A stretch of 64,000 nucleotides of DNA from Streptomyces cucumeris (GCF_024295805.1 NZ_JANCLX010000043.1:1-64000), one strand, 5' to 3'; positions 32,750 to 41,398 are shown, counted from the stretch's first letter. The notes: generated by a model from the letters alone, not told the origin. Program-made: numbers and translations.

Positions 32750-34497
32750 CGCGACGCGACGGGACGGGGGACGACGAGGCGCTCGACCGCGAGGTCGACG
32801 AGGCGCTGGCGCTCGCCAACGAGCGGGCGGCGCCCGCGTCCCCGCCCGAGGACGACGACGAGGAACGGGACTGGGCCAGCCCCGCCCTCGACCTCGCCCG
32901 CGGACGTACCGGTCGCCGGACCCCGCCGCCGGGGCACCGTCGCGCGACCTCGGCAGAACACGGGGACGCGATGGCAGATCACCCGCCGGGGCGCGGCCGC
33001 CGGACCTCGGGAGGGGACGGGGACGCAGGGGCGGGGGCCCTGGACGCTCCGGGGTCCCCCATGCCGAAGGCCAGGGGCGTATTGTGGCGCCAATCTCCGG
33101 GCGACCACACGTCCCCGGGCACCGGCGCCAAAAATAAACGGTCCAGGGCCCCCGCACCGGAGTCCCCGGACCCGCACCCGGAAGACGGCCCCGGCGCACC
33201 CATCACCCCCCGCACCTGGTCCGCCGCCCGTGCCACCGCCTCAGCAGCCCCCGAAGCCGCCGGGACACCGGCGCCCGCCACCGTCGTGCGCCCGCTCGCC
33301 GACGCGCTCGGCGAGGTCCTCGGCGAGCCCCTCGCGGCCCTCACCGACCTTCCGCCGTTCGACACCTCCGCCATGGACGGCTGGGCCCTCGCCGGTCCCG
33401 GTCCCTGGCGCCTCATCCAGGACCCCGGGGAGCCCGGGGTCCTCGCCGGGCACGGGGCTCCCGACCCGCTCCCCGACGGGCGGGCCGTCCGCATCGCCAC
33501 CGGCGCCCGGATCCCGCCCGGCACGACCGCCGTCCTCCGCTCCGAACACGGCACCGACAGCGGTGACGGCTGGCTCCACGCCGCTCCCGCCCATCCGGTC
33601 GCCATGGGCCAGGACATCCGCAACCGCGGCCAGGAGTGCCGCAGCGGCGATCACCTGCTGCCCGCGGGCACCCCGGTCACCCCCGCCGTGCTGGGGCTCG
33701 CCGCCGCCTCCGGCTACGACGAGCTGGTCACCGTCCGCGCCCCGCGCGTCGAGGTCCTCGTCCTCGGGGACGAGCTGCTGACCGAGGGACGGCCGCGGGA
33801 CGGCCGGATCCGGGACGCGCTGGGCCCCATGGTCGGTCCGTGGCTGCGGGCGCTCGGCGCCGAGGTGGTGCGGACGCGCCGGCTGGCCGATGACGCCGAC
33901 GCGGTCCACGCGGCCGTGGCCGGGTCGACCGCCGATGTGATCGTCACGACCGGCGGCACCGCGGCCGGACCGGTCGATCATGTGCACCCCACACTGCGCC
34001 GCCTGGGGGCGGAGCTGCTGGTGGACGGGGTGAAGGTACGGCCGGGGCATCCGATGCTGCTGGCGCGGCTGGCACCCGGCCGGCATCTGGTCGGTCTGCC
34101 GGGCAATCCGCTGGCCGCCGTCTCCGGTCTGCTGACCCTCGCCGAGCCGCTGCTGCGCACCCTCGGGGCCCGCCCCGGGGCCGAGTCGCGCCGGATGCCG
34201 CTGGCCGCGGCGGTGCGCGGACATCCGGCCGACACCCGGCTGGTGCCCGTGGCCTTCCGGCGCGGGGCGGCCCTGCCGCTCCGCTTCAGCGGTCCGGCGA
34301 TGCTGCGCGGTATCGCGGCGGCGGACGGGCTCGCCGTGGTCCCGCCCGGCGGCGCGGACCTGGACGACCCGGCCGAGGTGCTGCCGCTGCCCTGGTCGGC
34401 CGGGTACGGCAGGACACCCGCGGCACCGGCCGGGGCCACGGCCCCCGGCAGATCCGATGACGACGACGGCATACCCACCCCGGAGGCCCCCGCGTGA
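32746..34497 (+). CDS. moeA: molybdopterin molybdotransferase MoeA with element-derived N-terminal insert
   Basis: Inserts molybdate into adenylylated molybdopterin. The MoeA core runs from about residue 150: TDLPPFDTSAMDGWAL, RIATGARIPPGT, TTGGTAAGPVDHV, KVRPGHPM and LPGNPLAAVSG are all present. The ATG at 32746 overlaps the mobA TGA, and no start codon is available after the insert and before the core, so the extension is translated. Residues 1-55 are an acidic family-specific helix. Residues about 60-95 are two imperfect 19-residue repeats. Residues about 97-145 are encoded by a palindromic repeat element read in frame. Total 583 residues, roughly 150 more than typical MoeA. Confidence 0.85.
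   Translation: MTRRDGTGDDEALDREVDEALALANERAAPASPPEDDDEERDWASPALDLARGRTGRRTPPPGHRRATSAEHGDAMADHPPGRGRRTSGGDGDAGAGALDAPGSPMPKARGVLWRQSPGDHTSPGTGAKNKRSRAPAPESPDPHPEDGPGAPITPRTWSAARATASAAPEAAGTPAPATVVRPLADALGEVLGEPLAALTDLPPFDTSAMDGWALAGPGPWRLIQDPGEPGVLAGHGAPDPLPDGRAVRIATGARIPPGTTAVLRSEHGTDSGDGWLHAAPAHPVAMGQDIRNRGQECRSGDHLLPAGTPVTPAVLGLAAASGYDELVTVRAPRVEVLVLGDELLTEGRPRDGRIRDALGPMVGPWLRALGAEVVRTRRLADDADAVHAAVAGSTADVIVTTGGTAAGPVDHVHPTLRRLGAELLVDGVKVRPGHPMLLARLAPGRHLVGLPGNPLAAVSGLLTLAEPLLRTLGARPGAESRRMPLAAAVRGHPADTRLVPVAFRRGAALPLRFSGPAMLRGIAAADGLAVVPPGGADLDDPAEVLPLPWSAGYGRTPAAPAGATAPGRSDDDDGIPTPEAPA
32927..33026 (+). repeat. 57-bp tandem repeat inside moeA
   Basis: Units start at CGCCGGGG at 32927 and 32984. 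Over the first 43 bases about three quarters match, including GACCTCGG and ACGGGGACGC. The period equals 19 codons, so the frame is preserved. Confidence 0.6.
33009..33201 (-). mobile_element. palindromic repeat element, copy B, in frame inside moeA
   Basis: Inverted copy of the element at 31431-31600. Its terminal repeats are perfect for 15 bp (GCGGGGGCCCTGGAC / GTCCAGGGCCCCCGC). It contains the same ATTGGCGCCA and AT-rich TTTATTTTTGG-type motifs, unusual in a coding region of this GC content. The moeA frame passes through it without a stop, adding about 50 residues before the catalytic core. Confidence 0.7.
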
Positions 34498-35552
34498 AGC
34501 TGCCCAGTCAGGACGCGGCCGCCCGTCCCCCCGAGGACACCAGTCACCGTGTCCGGCTGCCCCACTTCTCGGCGGGTCCGCTGCGCCAGGTCGTCAGCCG
34601 GCTGCTGCTGGCCCTGCTCGTGATGGTGCTGACCGTGGTCATCGTGTACACGGACCGGGCCGGCTACCACGACAACAGCGACAACCACGTCGACTTCCTG
34701 GACTCCGTGTACTACTCGACCGTCACGCTGTCCACCACCGGTTACGGCGACATCGTCCCGTACAGCGACAGCGCGCGGCTCAGCAACATCCTGCTCGTCA
34801 CCCCGCTCCGCGTGATCTTCCTGATCATCCTGGTCGGCACCACCCTCGAGGTCCTGGCCGAACGCACCCGTGAGCAGTACCGCTTGAACCGCTGGAGGTC
34901 CGCCTTGCGCGATCACACCGTTGTCGTCGGCTTCGGGACCAAGGGGCGGTCCGCCGTGCAGACGCTCTGTGCGACCGGGCTGCGCAAGAACCAGGTGGTG
35001 GTCGTCGATCCCAACCACAAGGTGATCGAGGCGGCCAACGCGGAGGGGTTCGCGGGGGTCGTGGGCGACGCGACCCGCAGCGATGTGCTGTTGCGGGCGG
35101 AGGCGCAGCGGGCGCGGCAGTTCGTGATCGCGACCCAGCGGGACGACACCGCGGTGCTGGTCACCCTGACGGCCCGGCAGCTCAACAAGCGCGCCAACAT
35201 CGTGGCCGCGGTGCGGGAGGAGGAGAACGCGCCGCTGCTGCGCCAGTCCGGCGCCGACGCGGTGATCACCAGCGCGAGCGCGGCGGGGCGGCTGCTCGGG
35301 ATGAGCGTCCAGAGCCCGACCGCGGGCGCGGTGATCGAGGACCTGATCCAGCAGGGCAGCGGACTGGACCTGGTGGAGCGCACGGTGGTCAAGGCGGAGG
35401 TGGGCCGTTCGGTGCGGGACACCGACGACCTGGTGGTCTCGGTGCGGCGCGGCCACCGGCTGCTGGCGTACGACGACCCGGACGCGAGCCCGCTCCAGGC
35501 GGCCGACCGGCTGATCACGATCGTGCGCGCGCCGACGCCGTCGGAGGAGTGA
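34494..35552 (+). CDS. two-TM potassium channel with RCK (TrkA-N) domain
   Basis: Potassium channel subunit of 352 residues. TM1 (about 36-53), a pore helix with the TLSTTGYGD selectivity filter, and TM2 (about 100-118) are followed by a RCK domain with a Rossmann start VVVGFGTKGRSAV and a C-terminal TrkA-C-like part (VERTVVKAEVG, ADRLITIV). Resembles MthK/Kch channels gated by cytosolic ligands. The GTG at 34494 overlaps the moeA TGA; this coupling to moeA has no obvious functional logic. Confidence 0.9.
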   Translation: MKLPSQDAAARPPEDTSHRVRLPHFSAGPLRQVVSRLLLALLVMVLTVVIVYTDRAGYHDNSDNHVDFLDSVYYSTVTLSTTGYGDIVPYSDSARLSNILLVTPLRVIFLIILVGTTLEVLAERTREQYRLNRWRSALRDHTVVVGFGTKGRSAVQTLCATGLRKNQVVVVDPNHKVIEAANAEGFAGVVGDATRSDVLLRAEAQRARQFVIATQRDDTAVLVTLTARQLNKRANIVAAVREEENAPLLRQSGADAVITSASAAGRLLGMSVQSPTAGAVIEDLIQQGSGLDLVERTVVKAEVGRSVRDTDDLVVSVRRGHRLLAYDDPDASPLQAADRLITIVRAPTPSEE

Positions 35553-35562
35553 GCGGCGGGAG

Positions 35563-35568
35563 TAGCCT
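35563..35568 (+). promoter_or_regulatory. -10 box of a possible leaderless start
   Basis: TAGCCT seven bases before the ATG at 35576, overlapping the end of the channel gene region. Confidence 0.45.
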
Positions 35569-35575
35569 CGCGGCC

Positions 35576-36553
35576 ATGCATGCGATCACGATTCCCGAAC
35601 CCGGCGGACCGGAAGCGCTTCTGTGGGCGGAGGTGCCCGACCCCGTGCCCGGTGAGGGGGAAGTCCTCATCGATGTGGTGGCCGGTGGTGTCAACCGCGC
35701 CGATCTGCTGCAGCGTCAGGGCGTCTATCCGCCGCCGCCCGGTGCCTCCGGCTATCCGGGTCTCGAGTGCTCGGGCCGGATCGCCGCGGTGGGCCCCGGT
35801 GCCACCGGCTGGACGGTGGGGGACGAGGTGTGCGCGCTGCTCGCGGGCGGCGGCTACGCGGAGCGGGTGGTTGTCCCGGCGGGGCAGGTGCTGCCGGTGC
35901 CGGAGGGGGTCGATCTGGTCACCGCGGCGGCGCTGCCCGAAGTGACCGCGACCGTATGGTCGAACGTCTTCATGATCTCCCATCTGCGGCCGGGCGAGAC
36001 GCTGTTGGTGCACGGCGGCTCCAGCGGGATCGGCACGATGGCGATCCAGCTCGCGAAGGCGGTCGGGGCGCGGGTCGCGGTGACCGCGGGGAGCGCGGAG
36101 AAGCTGGCGGCCTGCGGTGAGCTGGGGGCCGACATCCTCATCAACTACCGCGAGCAGGATTTCGTGGAGGAGGTGCGCCGGGGCACCGACGGTGCGGGGG
36201 CGGACGTCATCCTGGACATCGTCGGCGCCAAGTACCTCGCCCGGAACGTGGAGACGCTCGCCGTGAACGGCCGGCTGGCCATCATCGGCCTCCAGGGCGG
36301 GGTGAAGGCCGAGCTCAACCTCGCCACCCTGCTGGCCAAGAGCTGCGCGGTGATGGCCACCGGGCTGCGGGGCCGTTCGCTGCCGCAGAAGGCGGCGATC
36401 GTCGCGGCGGTGCGGGAGCACGTCTGGCCGCTGATCGGCAGTGGCCGGGTCCGTCCGATCGTGGACCGTACGGTGCCGATGCGGGAGGCCGCTGAGGCGC
36501 ACCGGCTGCTGGACTCCAGTGCGCATGTGGGCAAGGTGCTGCTCACGGTCTGA
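35576..36553 (+). CDS. NAD(P)H quinone oxidoreductase, zeta-crystallin type
   Basis: Medium-chain dehydrogenase/reductase without catalytic zinc, 325 residues, PIG3/Qor-like. MHAITIPEPGGPEALLW start, NRADLLQRQGVYPPPPG, GYAERVVVPAGQ and the NADP-binding motif HGGSSGIGTMAIQLAK are typical of the TIGR02824 (PIG3) group. The ATG at 35576 gives the usual N-terminus and looks leaderless. An in-frame GTG at 35549 that overlaps the channel stop (GTGA) is the alternative and would add nine residues. Confidence 0.88.
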   Translation: MHAITIPEPGGPEALLWAEVPDPVPGEGEVLIDVVAGGVNRADLLQRQGVYPPPPGASGYPGLECSGRIAAVGPGATGWTVGDEVCALLAGGGYAERVVVPAGQVLPVPEGVDLVTAAALPEVTATVWSNVFMISHLRPGETLLVHGGSSGIGTMAIQLAKAVGARVAVTAGSAEKLAACGELGADILINYREQDFVEEVRRGTDGAGADVILDIVGAKYLARNVETLAVNGRLAIIGLQGGVKAELNLATLLAKSCAVMATGLRGRSLPQKAAIVAAVREHVWPLIGSGRVRPIVDRTVPMREAAEAHRLLDSSAHVGKVLLTV

Positions 36554-36613
36554 CCCGGGGCCGGGACCCGGACAGCGGTGCCTGGAATGCCCCGTTCGTA
36601 CCCCTGTGTGAAC

Positions 36614-36638
36614 CTGAACCCGTTACGCACCGGTTCAG
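36614..36638. promoter_or_regulatory. inverted repeat upstream of small secreted protein
   Basis: CTGAACC (36614-36620) and GGTTCAG (36632-36638), 11-bp spacer, just before the start of the next gene; a TGAACC direct repeat overlaps the left arm. Possible operator. Confidence 0.35.
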
Positions 36639-36647
36639 CACGGGAGA

Positions 36648-37091
36648 GTGACGACCGTGACCCCTGCGCTCCGCACCCTTCCCGCGGCCCTGCTCGTGGC
36701 GGCCGTGCTGTCGTCGGCCCCCGTCGCACGGGCCGACGACGGCGGGCTCGCGGGCACCCACGCCGGGGAGGGCCGTACGCACCCGGGCCGGACCGACCCG
36801 CCTGCCGTCCCGCCCCCCGCCGACGACGGCGGGATCGGCGAGGAGGGCGAGGGCGGCCGATCCTGGCAGCTCGTGCCCCGGTGGACAGCGTCCGAGCTGA
36901 CCCCGCCGGAGACGGACGGGCCGCCGGTGGCCCGGGAGCCGGCGCCGTCGCAGCGCCGGTACGAGACGGGGCGTACCGCCGCCGAGCCGTCCGGCCGGGC
37001 GATGCGGGTGCTGCCGCTGGGCACCGGGCTGGCGCTGACCGGACTCGGGCTGGGGCTGGCGTTCCTGGGGCTGCGGCTGCGCCGCCGGTGA
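36648..37091 (+). CDS. small secreted or membrane-anchored hypothetical protein
   Basis: 147 residues, no recognised domain. An N-terminal signal peptide (hydrophobic core ALLVAAVLSSAPVARA, likely cleavage after ARA) is followed by a Pro/Gly/Asp-rich extracellular stretch and a C-terminal hydrophobic helix ending in RLRRR. The segment LPLGTG before the helix recalls a sortase or cell-wall sorting signal but is not LPXTG or LAXTG. The GTG at 36648 or 36657 can start it; the second gives a shorter signal peptide n-region. It could be a short type I membrane protein. Confidence 0.6.
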   Translation: MTTVTPALRTLPAALLVAAVLSSAPVARADDGGLAGTHAGEGRTHPGRTDPPAVPPPADDGGIGEEGEGGRSWQLVPRWTASELTPPETDGPPVAREPAPSQRRYETGRTAAEPSGRAMRVLPLGTGLALTGLGLGLAFLGLRLRRR

Positions 37092-37168
37092 ATCCCCGGT
37101 GGGGTATCCGGGGCCGCCGGGTCCCCCCTCGCCCCCCGCACCAGGTGCCGGTGCGGAACAATGGGGGT

Positions 37169-37732
37169 ATGAACCAGCCGATGAACGAACGCTCGCAGGA
37201 GAGCCCGCACGTCCTGGTCGTCGGTCCGGACGGTATGGCGCTCGGCGGTGTCACTCCTGGCGAGGGCAGTGGTGACGACGAGTCGCGCGAGGTTCCCGTG
37301 ACGGACATGGTCGAACAGCCGGCGAAGGTCATGCGGATCGGCAGCATGATCAAGCAGCTTCTGGAGGAAGTCAGGGCGGCACCTCTCGACGAGGCCAGCC
37401 GGGTCCGGCTCAAGGAGATCCACTCCAGTTCGGTGAAGGAGCTGGAGGACGGGCTGGCGCCCGAGCTGATCGAGGAGCTGGAGCGGCTGTCGCTGCCCTT
37501 CACGGACGATGTGATTCCCACCGAGGCGGAGCTGCGCATCGCCCAGGCGCAGTTGGTCGGCTGGCTGGAGGGTCTCTTCCACGGCATCCAGACGACGCTG
37601 TTCGCCCAGCAGATGGCGGCCCGCGCCCAGCTTGAGCAGATGCGCCGGGCGCTGCCGCCGGGCGTCGGCCCCGAGGACGGCGAGCTCGGGGCGCCGCCGC
37701 ACGGCGGAGCCCGTTCGGGCCCGTATCTCTGA
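37169..37732 (+). CDS. bpa: bacterial proteasome activator Bpa (PafE)
   Basis: ATP-independent ring-shaped activator that opens the 20S proteasome gate. The product is 187 residues: an acidic disordered N-terminus, a conserved helical core (QPAKVMRIGSMIKQLLEEVR, LKEIHSSSVKELEDGLAPEL, AELRIAQAQLVGWLEGLFHG) and the C-terminal tetrapeptide GPYL. It corresponds to the proteasome-docking GQYL (HbYX-like) tail of mycobacterial Bpa. The ATG at 37169 gives the family-typical MNQPMNER-like start. Monocistronic, ending at a bidirectional terminator. Confidence 0.93.
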   Translation: MNQPMNERSQESPHVLVVGPDGMALGGVTPGEGSGDDESREVPVTDMVEQPAKVMRIGSMIKQLLEEVRAAPLDEASRVRLKEIHSSSVKELEDGLAPELIEELERLSLPFTDDVIPTEAELRIAQAQLVGWLEGLFHGIQTTLFAQQMAARAQLEQMRRALPPGVGPEDGELGAPPHGGARSGPYL

Positions 37733-37756
37733 CGGGTTCCGCGCCCCGGAAAGTGT

Positions 37757-37795
37757 GGCGGGCCGCCCCGGGACACGTGCCCGGAGCGGCCCGCC
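37757..37795. terminator. bidirectional terminator between bpa and kinase gene
   Basis: Arms GGCGGGCCGC / GCGGCCCGCC with an inner CCGGG / CCCGG stem, between convergent genes. Confidence 0.8.
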
Positions 37796-37822
37796 GTCGT
37801 CTGCGCCGCGAGCGGTTGCGGA

Positions 37823-39457
37823 TCAGTCGTCCGGCATACCGGTGGAGACGGTCAGCTCGATGGTGTCCGTGTCCGGGTTGTACGGCTCGTAGTTCCGGTA
37901 CGTGTAGTTGAGGACCGTGCCCTTGCCCCAGAGGTTCTCGTCCTCGGTGGTGACCCGGTACTTCCAACCCGCCCGCTGGATGCACTTCTTGACGGAGTCG
38001 ATGTACTTGTTCTGGAAGTCGGGCACCCAGTAGCTGCCCTTGTGGGACGAGTCCTCGGACGCGTCCGTGCACTTCTCGACTTCGATGGTCTTGGTCTTGT
38101 CGCCCATCCGGAAGCCCGCCGGGGTCGCGGTGGGCTTCTTGGTGGGCTCCTTGCTCTCATCGTCCTTCGAGCCGTGGCCCCCGCTGAGGGCGATCACCAG
38201 GACCAGGGCGAGCACCGCGATCGCCGCGACGACGGCGGAGCCGATGATCACGCGCTTGTTGCCGTTGCCACCGCCCCCGTTCGAGGGCGCCGGGGAGGGG
38301 TTAAGGCTGTACGGCGGCGGGGTGGCGGCCCCTCCGCCGTACGCGGGCGGCGGGGTCTGGAAGCCCTGCTGCCCCACGGCCTGGGTGGGCGTCGGAGTGG
38401 ACGGGCCGAAGGCGCCGAACTGGCCGGTGGGCTGCGGCGGCTGGTACGGCGTCTGCACCCCGCTCTGGCCCTGGGCGGCGTGCTGCTGGTCGACGGGCGG
38501 GAAGACCGCCGAGCCGACACCGGAGCCGCTGCGGGCCGGCGGACCGCCGCTGATGATGATCGGCGTGGCACCGGTCTGGCCGGTGCGGGTGACCCGGGCG
38601 CACTCGTCGCGCATCGCCTCGGCGGTGGGGAAGCGCTCGTTCGGGTTCTTCTTCAGCGCGCGGGCGACCAGCGCGTCCACCGCCGGGGGTATGGACTGGT
38701 TGATCGTGGACGGCGCGACCGGCTCTTCCTGGACATGCGCATAGGCGATGGCCAGCGGGGAGTCCGCGTCGAAGGGCAGCCGCCCGGTCAGCAGCTCGAA
38801 GAGCATGATGCCCACCGAGTACAGATCGCTGCGGGCGTCCACGCCGCGGCCCAGCGCCTGCTCGGGGGAGAGGTACTGCGGGGTGCCCACGACCATGCCG
38901 GTCTGGGTCATGGAGGTCACACCGGACTGCATGGCGCGGGCGATGCCGAAGTCCATGACTTTGACCACATTACGCTTGGTCATCATCACGTTACCGGGCT
39001 TGATGTCCCGGTGGACCAGCCCCATTTCATGGCTGATCTCCAGCGCCGCCAGGACGTCGCCGGTGATTTTCAGCGCCTTTTCGGTCGGCATCGCGCCGTA
39101 TTGCCGGACGTCGGTGTCCAGTACCGAACGCAGCGGCTGGCCCTCGACGTACTCCATGACGATGTACGGCATCAGGGCGTCGTCGAGCGAGTCCTCGCCC
39201 GTATCGAATACCGAGACGATGTTGGTGTGCGTGAGCTTCGCAACAGACTGCGCCTCGCGGCGGAAACGCTCCCTGAAGGACTGCTCGCGCCCGAGTTCGC
39301 TGTGCAGCGTCTTGATGGCGACCTGGCGGTCCAGGACCGAGTCGTAGGCCAGGTGAACGGAGGCCATGCCGCCCTCGCCCAGCAGGTCACGGAGTTCGTA
39401 GCGGCCGTTCGCCAGGGATCGCCCCTGGTATCGGCCCGGTGCGCCCTGCTGGCTCAT
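37823..39457 (-). CDS. transmembrane Ser/Thr protein kinase with PASTA-like C-terminus
   Basis: Hanks-type kinase of 544 residues. The kinase domain (about 19-285) has GEGGMASVHLA, VAIK, HRDIKPGNVM and DFGIARAM. A Gln/Pro/Gly-rich juxtamembrane linker (about 310-415) precedes the membrane helix (VIIGSAVVAAIAVLALVLVI). The extracellular part (about 450-544) has one PASTA-like unit with two cysteines (VEKCTD, VKKCIQ) that may form a disulfide. The ATG at 39457 has GAGGGGG 9 nt upstream. Divergent from another kinase gene across 309 bp, so the pair may be co-regulated. Confidence 0.9.
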   Translation of the reverse strand: MSQQGAPGRYQGRSLANGRYELRDLLGEGGMASVHLAYDSVLDRQVAIKTLHSELGREQSFRERFRREAQSVAKLTHTNIVSVFDTGEDSLDDALMPYIVMEYVEGQPLRSVLDTDVRQYGAMPTEKALKITGDVLAALEISHEMGLVHRDIKPGNVMMTKRNVVKVMDFGIARAMQSGVTSMTQTGMVVGTPQYLSPEQALGRGVDARSDLYSVGIMLFELLTGRLPFDADSPLAIAYAHVQEEPVAPSTINQSIPPAVDALVARALKKNPNERFPTAEAMRDECARVTRTGQTGATPIIISGGPPARSGSGVGSAVFPPVDQQHAAQGQSGVQTPYQPPQPTGQFGAFGPSTPTPTQAVGQQGFQTPPPAYGGGAATPPPYSLNPSPAPSNGGGGNGNKRVIIGSAVVAAIAVLALVLVIALSGGHGSKDDESKEPTKKPTATPAGFRMGDKTKTIEVEKCTDASEDSSHKGSYWVPDFQNKYIDSVKKCIQRAGWKYRVTTEDENLWGKGTVLNYTYRNYEPYNPDTDTIELTVSTGMPDD

Positions 39458-39766
39458 TCCTGCATCCCCCTCGGCGCACCCACTGTTCTGACGCGCACGT
39501 TTCAACGCATTGATCTTCAAGTTCTGGATATCGTGGCCAAGTCTGCCCGAGGCCACGGACACGTCAAGCCGCGTGCCCGTTCCGTGACCGGATGCGCAAG
39601 AACCCGTCACGCGATTTGCATCGCTTCACCGCCAACAGGTTTGATGGCCGGTCCATCACAACCGAAGCGTGGCGCGATGCCTGTAGCGTGCCTAGCAGGA
39701 ACCGTACCGCCCGTGGGCGGGGCGATGTAGACCAGACCCCCACCGAGAACGAGACGGCGAGGACCG
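39458..39766. other. divergent promoter region between two kinase genes
   Basis: 309 bp, relatively AT-rich at 39510-39540 and 39600-39660. It holds promoters for both kinases, but none is assigned with confidence. A small hairpin (ACCGCCC / GGGCGG-type) lies about 50 bp before the right-hand gene. No short gene is apparent. Confidence 0.5.
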
Positions 39767-41344
39767 ATGGCACAGACCCAGAGCGCCCAGGGGCCTTCCG
39801 AACCTGACGCCAGCGGGTCCGGAATGTCCGACTCGCCGGAATTGTGGGGTAACGGAGGTCTCGTCGGTGATGGGCGATATCGCCTGACGCACCGTCTCGG
39901 CCGCGGTGGCATGGCCGAGGTGTTCGGCGCCGAGGACCTGCGGCTCGGCCGTACGGTCGCGGTGAAGCTGCTCCGCGCCGACCTCGCCGAGGACCCCGTC
40001 TCCAAGGCCCGCTTCACCCGCGAGGCCCAGTCCGTCGCCGGGCTGAACCACCACGCCGTGGTCGCGGTCTACGACTCCGGCGAGGACGTCGTCGGCCAGA
40101 ACACCGTGCCGTACATCGTCATGGAGCTGGTCGAGGGCCGGACCATCCGGGATCTGCTGCTGAACGCCGAGGCGCCGCCGCCCGAGCAGGCGCTGATCAT
40201 CGTCTCCGGGGTGCTGGAGGCGCTGGCCTACAGCCACCAGCACGGCATCGTGCACCGTGACATCAAGCCCGCGAACGTGATCATCACCAACAGCGGCGCC
40301 GTCAAGGTCATGGACTTCGGCATCGCCCGCGCCCTGCACGGCGCGCAGTCCACCATGACCCAGACCGGCATGGTCATGGGCACCCCGCAGTACCTCTCCC
40401 CGGAGCAGGCCCTCGGCAAGGCCGTGGACCACCGCTCCGACCTGTACGCCACCGGCTGTCTCCTCTACGAGCTGCTGGCGCTGCGTCCGCCCTTCACCGG
40501 CGAGACCCCGCTGTCCGTCGTCTACCAGCACGTCCAGGACATCCCCGTGCCGCCGTCGGAGAGCTCCGGCGGGCAGGTGCCGCCGGAGCTGGACGGCCTG
40601 GTGATGCGCTCCCTCGCCAAGGACCCGGACGACCGGTTCCAGAGCGCCGAGGAGATGCGCGGGCTGGTGCAGTACGCCCTCCAGATGCTGCACGAGGCGG
40701 GCGGCCACACCGGGATGTGGAACACCGGCCCGGTCACCCAGCACCTGGGCGGCTCCACCCCCGCCATGGGCATGCCCGGTGTCGGGGCGACCACCGCGCT
40801 GCCGCACCCGGGCCACGGCGAGACCTCCCAGCAGCCGCTCATCCCCACCCGCGGGGGCGATGACGACGACGGCTACGGCGGGTACGACGACGGCTCCGGC
40901 GGACGCCGCAAGGGCCGCGGCAAGGTGTGGCTGATCGCCGCGCTCGCGGTGATCGCCATCATGGCCGGAGTCGCCTTCGCCCTCCAGGCCGGTAAGAAGG
41001 ACGGCGGGAACACCCCGGACAAGCCCCCGGCGAGCGAGCAGGAGAAGGAGCCCTCGAAGCCGAGGGACAAGCCGAGCGACGAGCCGTCCGACACGACGCC
41101 GTCGGAGGACAGCACCGGCGACACGGACGACGACTGGACCCCGAGCCAGTCCCCGGACCCGTCGTACTCCGAGGACTGGCCCTCGGACGAGCCGAGCGAA
41201 GAGCCGTCGGAGGAGCCCTCGGACGAGCCGTCGGACGAGGAGACCACGCCCGACGACGAGCCGACGACTACGCCGCCGGACGAGCCGACCGACGAGCCGA
41301 CTACCCCGGATCTGCCGACGGACGACGCCAGCGACGCGGGCTGA
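39767..41344 (+). CDS. transmembrane Ser/Thr protein kinase with acidic repetitive tail
   Basis: Hanks-type kinase of 525 residues. The N-terminal 35 residues are low complexity; the kinase domain (about 38-300) has GRGGMAEVFGA, VAVKLL, HRDIKPANVI and DFGIARAL. A linker with Asp/Gly runs leads to a membrane helix (KVWLIAALAVIAIMAGVAFAL). The outer 120 residues are Asp/Glu/Pro/Ser/Thr-rich with repeated DEPS/EEPS units and no PASTA domain, so ligand sensing must differ from PknB. The ATG at 39767 has GAGG close upstream. Ends at a strong terminator. Confidence 0.9.
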   Translation: MAQTQSAQGPSEPDASGSGMSDSPELWGNGGLVGDGRYRLTHRLGRGGMAEVFGAEDLRLGRTVAVKLLRADLAEDPVSKARFTREAQSVAGLNHHAVVAVYDSGEDVVGQNTVPYIVMELVEGRTIRDLLLNAEAPPPEQALIIVSGVLEALAYSHQHGIVHRDIKPANVIITNSGAVKVMDFGIARALHGAQSTMTQTGMVMGTPQYLSPEQALGKAVDHRSDLYATGCLLYELLALRPPFTGETPLSVVYQHVQDIPVPPSESSGGQVPPELDGLVMRSLAKDPDDRFQSAEEMRGLVQYALQMLHEAGGHTGMWNTGPVTQHLGGSTPAMGMPGVGATTALPHPGHGETSQQPLIPTRGGDDDDGYGGYDDGSGGRRKGRGKVWLIAALAVIAIMAGVAFALQAGKKDGGNTPDKPPASEQEKEPSKPRDKPSDEPSDTTPSEDSTGDTDDDWTPSQSPDPSYSEDWPSDEPSEEPSEEPSDEPSDEETTPDDEPTTTPPDEPTDEPTTPDLPTDDASDAG

Positions 41345-41363
41345 TCCACCGCGGAAGACATGA

Positions 41364-41398
41364 CCGGACGGCCGGGGCCTCGCGCCCCGGCCGTCCGG
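41364..41398. terminator. bidirectional terminator
   Basis: Fifteen-bp arms CCGGACGGCCGGGGC / GCCCCGGCCGTCCGG, 5-nt loop, then TTT. It lies between the kinase (+) and the APH-fold gene (-). Confidence 0.85.
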
